Positions 33,781 to 35,086 of a stretch of 35,086 nt of DNA are shown here, in pieces. Source of the stretch: Spirochaetales bacterium (lineage in GTDB: Bacteria; Spirochaetota; Spirochaetia; DSM-2461); assembly GCA_028533045.1 (NCBI GenBank), contig JAQQAP010000004.1, positions 1-35,086 on the forward strand, in the 5' to 3' direction. Positions within the stretch are counted from its first letter, which is position 1, and each line of letters starts with the position of its first letter. The position numbers and the translations under genes are program-made. Under the pieces are notes generated by a model. The model saw nothing but the letters and a program-made list of their open reading frames with translations, ran no database searches and was not told the origin of the DNA.

Positions 33781-34752
33781 ATGAACATCTCTTCCATCGT
33801 CTGTCAAACTACGGGAGCTTCCCGGGCAGAAAAAACAGAAACCCTCCAAACCCTCTGGAGCGGCTACGGTCACATTTACCGGTTTAAACTCACCGGCGGC
33901 CCGGCCCGCAGCGTGGTCGTTAAACATGTGAAATACGACCATAACCGCAAAAGGGAAGGCCTCTCGGACCAAAGAAAGCGCCGCTCCTACCACGTGGAAA
34001 CCGAATGGTACCGCCGCTGGGCGCAACTCTGCACAAAAGACTGCCCCGTCCCCCACTGTTACGGCATAGAATCCAACGAGGATGAAGTGATCATGATTCT
34101 GGAAGATCTGGATGCCGCCGGATTTGCCCTGCGCCTGCACAACCCCAGCCCAAAAGAGATTGAACTCTGCCTAGAATGGCTAGCCGATTTTCATGCCCGT
34201 TTTCTGGGTGATCCCCCGGAGGGCCTTTGGGAAAAGGGGACCTACTGGCACCTGGAAACCCGTCCGGAAGAGCTGGACCTCCTGGATGATATTCAGCTTA
34301 AAAAGGCCGCCCCTCTCATCGACAAAAAGCTTAATGAAACGCCCTTCCCCACCATTGTCCACGGCGACGCCAAGCTGGCCAACTTCTGCCTGAGCCGGGA
34401 TCGAACTCGGGTAGCTGCGGTAGACTTCCAGTACGTAGGAGGAGGCTGCGGGATGAAGGATCTGGCCTACCTGGGAGGAAGCTGTTTCTACTACGACCAG
34501 TGCGAAGAAAATATTCCCTTCCTTTTGGACAGCTACTTTTCTTACTTCCGCCGGGCCCTAAAGAAATACGGTAAAAAGCAGAATCCCCAACGGGTGGAAG
34601 AGAACTGGCGAGAGCTTTTCCCCTACGCCTGGTCCGACTTTCACCGCTTCCTCAAGGGCTGGACTCCGGGACGCTGGAACCGGGACGATTATTCGGAACG
34701 GGTCTCCCGGCAGATCGCGCAGGAGTGTCTTAGGGCGGCAAGAACCGATTAA
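33781..34752 (+). CDS. Phosphotransferase of the APH/choline-kinase fold (ecdysteroid-kinase-like)
   Basis: A 323-residue small-molecule kinase. VVVKHVKY supplies the likely ATP lysine (Lys48), LEDLDAAG is the hinge, VHGDAKLANF holds the catalytic Asp196 and Asn201, and AVDFQYVGGG has the metal-binding Asp215. These are Brenner-type motifs of APH and choline kinases. The substrate could be an amino alcohol, sugar or xenobiotic, and resistance to an aminoglycoside should not be assumed. There is no ribosome-binding site; a promoter ends 6 nt before the ATG. A T-rich run (34771-34787) follows the stop without a GC-rich stem, so termination is unclear. Confidence 0.85.
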   Translation: MNISSIVCQTTGASRAEKTETLQTLWSGYGHIYRFKLTGGPARSVVVKHVKYDHNRKREGLSDQRKRRSYHVETEWYRRWAQLCTKDCPVPHCYGIESNEDEVIMILEDLDAAGFALRLHNPSPKEIELCLEWLADFHARFLGDPPEGLWEKGTYWHLETRPEELDLLDDIQLKKAAPLIDKKLNETPFPTIVHGDAKLANFCLSRDRTRVAAVDFQYVGGGCGMKDLAYLGGSCFYYDQCEENIPFLLDSYFSYFRRALKKYGKKQNPQRVEENWRELFPYAWSDFHRFLKGWTPGRWNRDDYSERVSRQIAQECLRAARTD

Positions 34753-34821
34753 AAAACCTTCACTCAAAACTTTTTTAATTTTTTTTTGAAATTTGGGGAC
34801 ATTTTCCCGTTTTCCCTCGTA

Positions 34822-34869
34822 GGTATAGGGCATAGGCCGGCTAAAAAACGGATGTGCCCTTAAGGACAC
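34822..34869 (+). promoter_or_regulatory. Inverted repeats in the leader of the HU-like gene
   Basis: GGGCATA (34828-34834) can pair with TGTGCCC (34853-34859), with an inner CCG/CGG. Alternatively the near-perfect 16-bp palindrome GTGcCCTTAAGGaCAC (34854-34869) is available, which looks like a protein operator. The two overlap, so only one can form in RNA. A small GGGC-AATA-GCCC hairpin lies just before the AAAGGAG site. Confidence 0.35.
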
Positions 34870-34906
34870 GAGCAAGATAAGGGGCAATAGCCCAAAGGAG
34901 TTCACA

Positions 34907-35086
34907 ATGAACAAGATTAATTATTATTTGAGAAAAAATCCCCTAACCACATCGGAAGAGAACAAGTTTATGGCTAACATCAGTCAGAAGGATACCCAGT
35001 GGCAGGAGGGCGTGATTGAACACATGATGAAGCGGAACACCACCATATCCAAACAGGATATCGTAATAGTTCTGGATCTTATGAAG
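34907..35086 (+). CDS. HU-like DNA-binding domain protein (partial, runs off the window)
   Basis: Only the first 60 codons are present. The start MNKINYYLRKNPLT, then NKFMANI, a 'GVIEHMMKRNTTISKQDIVIVLDL' type stretch, resembles the HU-fold DNA-binding domains (HU-CCDC81/DUF4469-type) of Bacteroidetes and spirochaetes, in which a minor HU variant is sometimes followed by an Ig-like domain. AAAGGAG lies 6-7 nt before the ATG. A nucleoid or chromosome-structure role is inferred from the fold only. Confidence 0.65.
   Translation, partial: MNKINYYLRKNPLTTSEENKFMANISQKDTQWQEGVIEHMMKRNTTISKQDIVIVLDLMK

Noticed and set aside
33781..34752. Aminoglycoside resistance gene
   Set aside because: The protein has the shared APH/choline-kinase catalytic motifs but no feature pointing to an aminoglycoside; the substrate is undetermined.

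Overview
The window looks like chromosomal DNA of a free-living, probably aquatic or marine member of the Spirochaetes (Spirochaetaceae-like). This is inferred from gene content and style, not from a marker gene. The signs are a DUF1566 lipoprotein with a loose lipobox, a substrate-binding protein whose signal peptide ends in ANGG without a lipobox cysteine, many PAS, Cache and hybrid-kinase proteins, a stressosome module, a PL6 polysaccharide lyase and an HU-like DNA-binding gene at the right edge. Genes are dense and many overlap by 1-8 bp. No tRNA, rRNA, CRISPR array or insertion sequence was seen.

Region 1 (1-2418): a DUF1566 lipoprotein gene on the minus strand with its own terminator, a divergent PAS protein with a C-terminal CxxC...CxxC motif, then an unusually structured intergenic element (2195-2287) made of an outer stem enclosing three hairpins.

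Region 2 (2419-14216, plus strand): a complete carbon-phosphorus lyase locus in the order phnG-H-I-J-K-M, hexapeptide acyltransferase, phnL, PHP-type cyclic phosphodiesterase, inositol-monophosphatase-family enzyme, then phnD-C-E1-E2. The first ten genes are one tightly coupled unit. phnD begins a second unit after an AT-rich leader that carries a tandem 11-bp repeat with Pho-box geometry. A terminator follows phnD and another closes the operon. Together the genes import phosphonates, attach them to ribose triphosphate, cut the C-P bond and recycle the ribose phosphate. phnN, phnP and phnO of the E. coli type are absent.

Region 3 (14196-31190, minus strand): about 17 kb of signalling genes. 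Read in the direction of transcription they are a GGDEF cyclase, an MCP-hemerythrin sensor, a giant BvgS-like hybrid kinase with three periplasmic sensor regions, two receiver proteins, then a stressosome-type set: PAS-PAS protein, RsbR-like PAS-STAS, RsbS-like STAS, RsbT-like kinase and RsbX-like phosphatase. Overlapping this set are a hybrid kinase with an apparently degenerate RsbT-like N-terminus, a free Hpt protein and a receiver-HD-GYP phosphodiesterase. The arrangement suggests that a serine/threonine partner-switch feeds a His-Asp phosphorelay whose output is c-di-GMP.

Region 4 (31191-35086, plus strand): a PL6 lyase lipoprotein, an aldo/keto reductase, a small-molecule kinase of the APH/choline-kinase fold and the start of an HU-like gene. 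Two of these genes have a sigma-70-like promoter ending exactly 6 nt before the ATG and no Shine-Dalgarno sequence, which suggests leaderless mRNAs.
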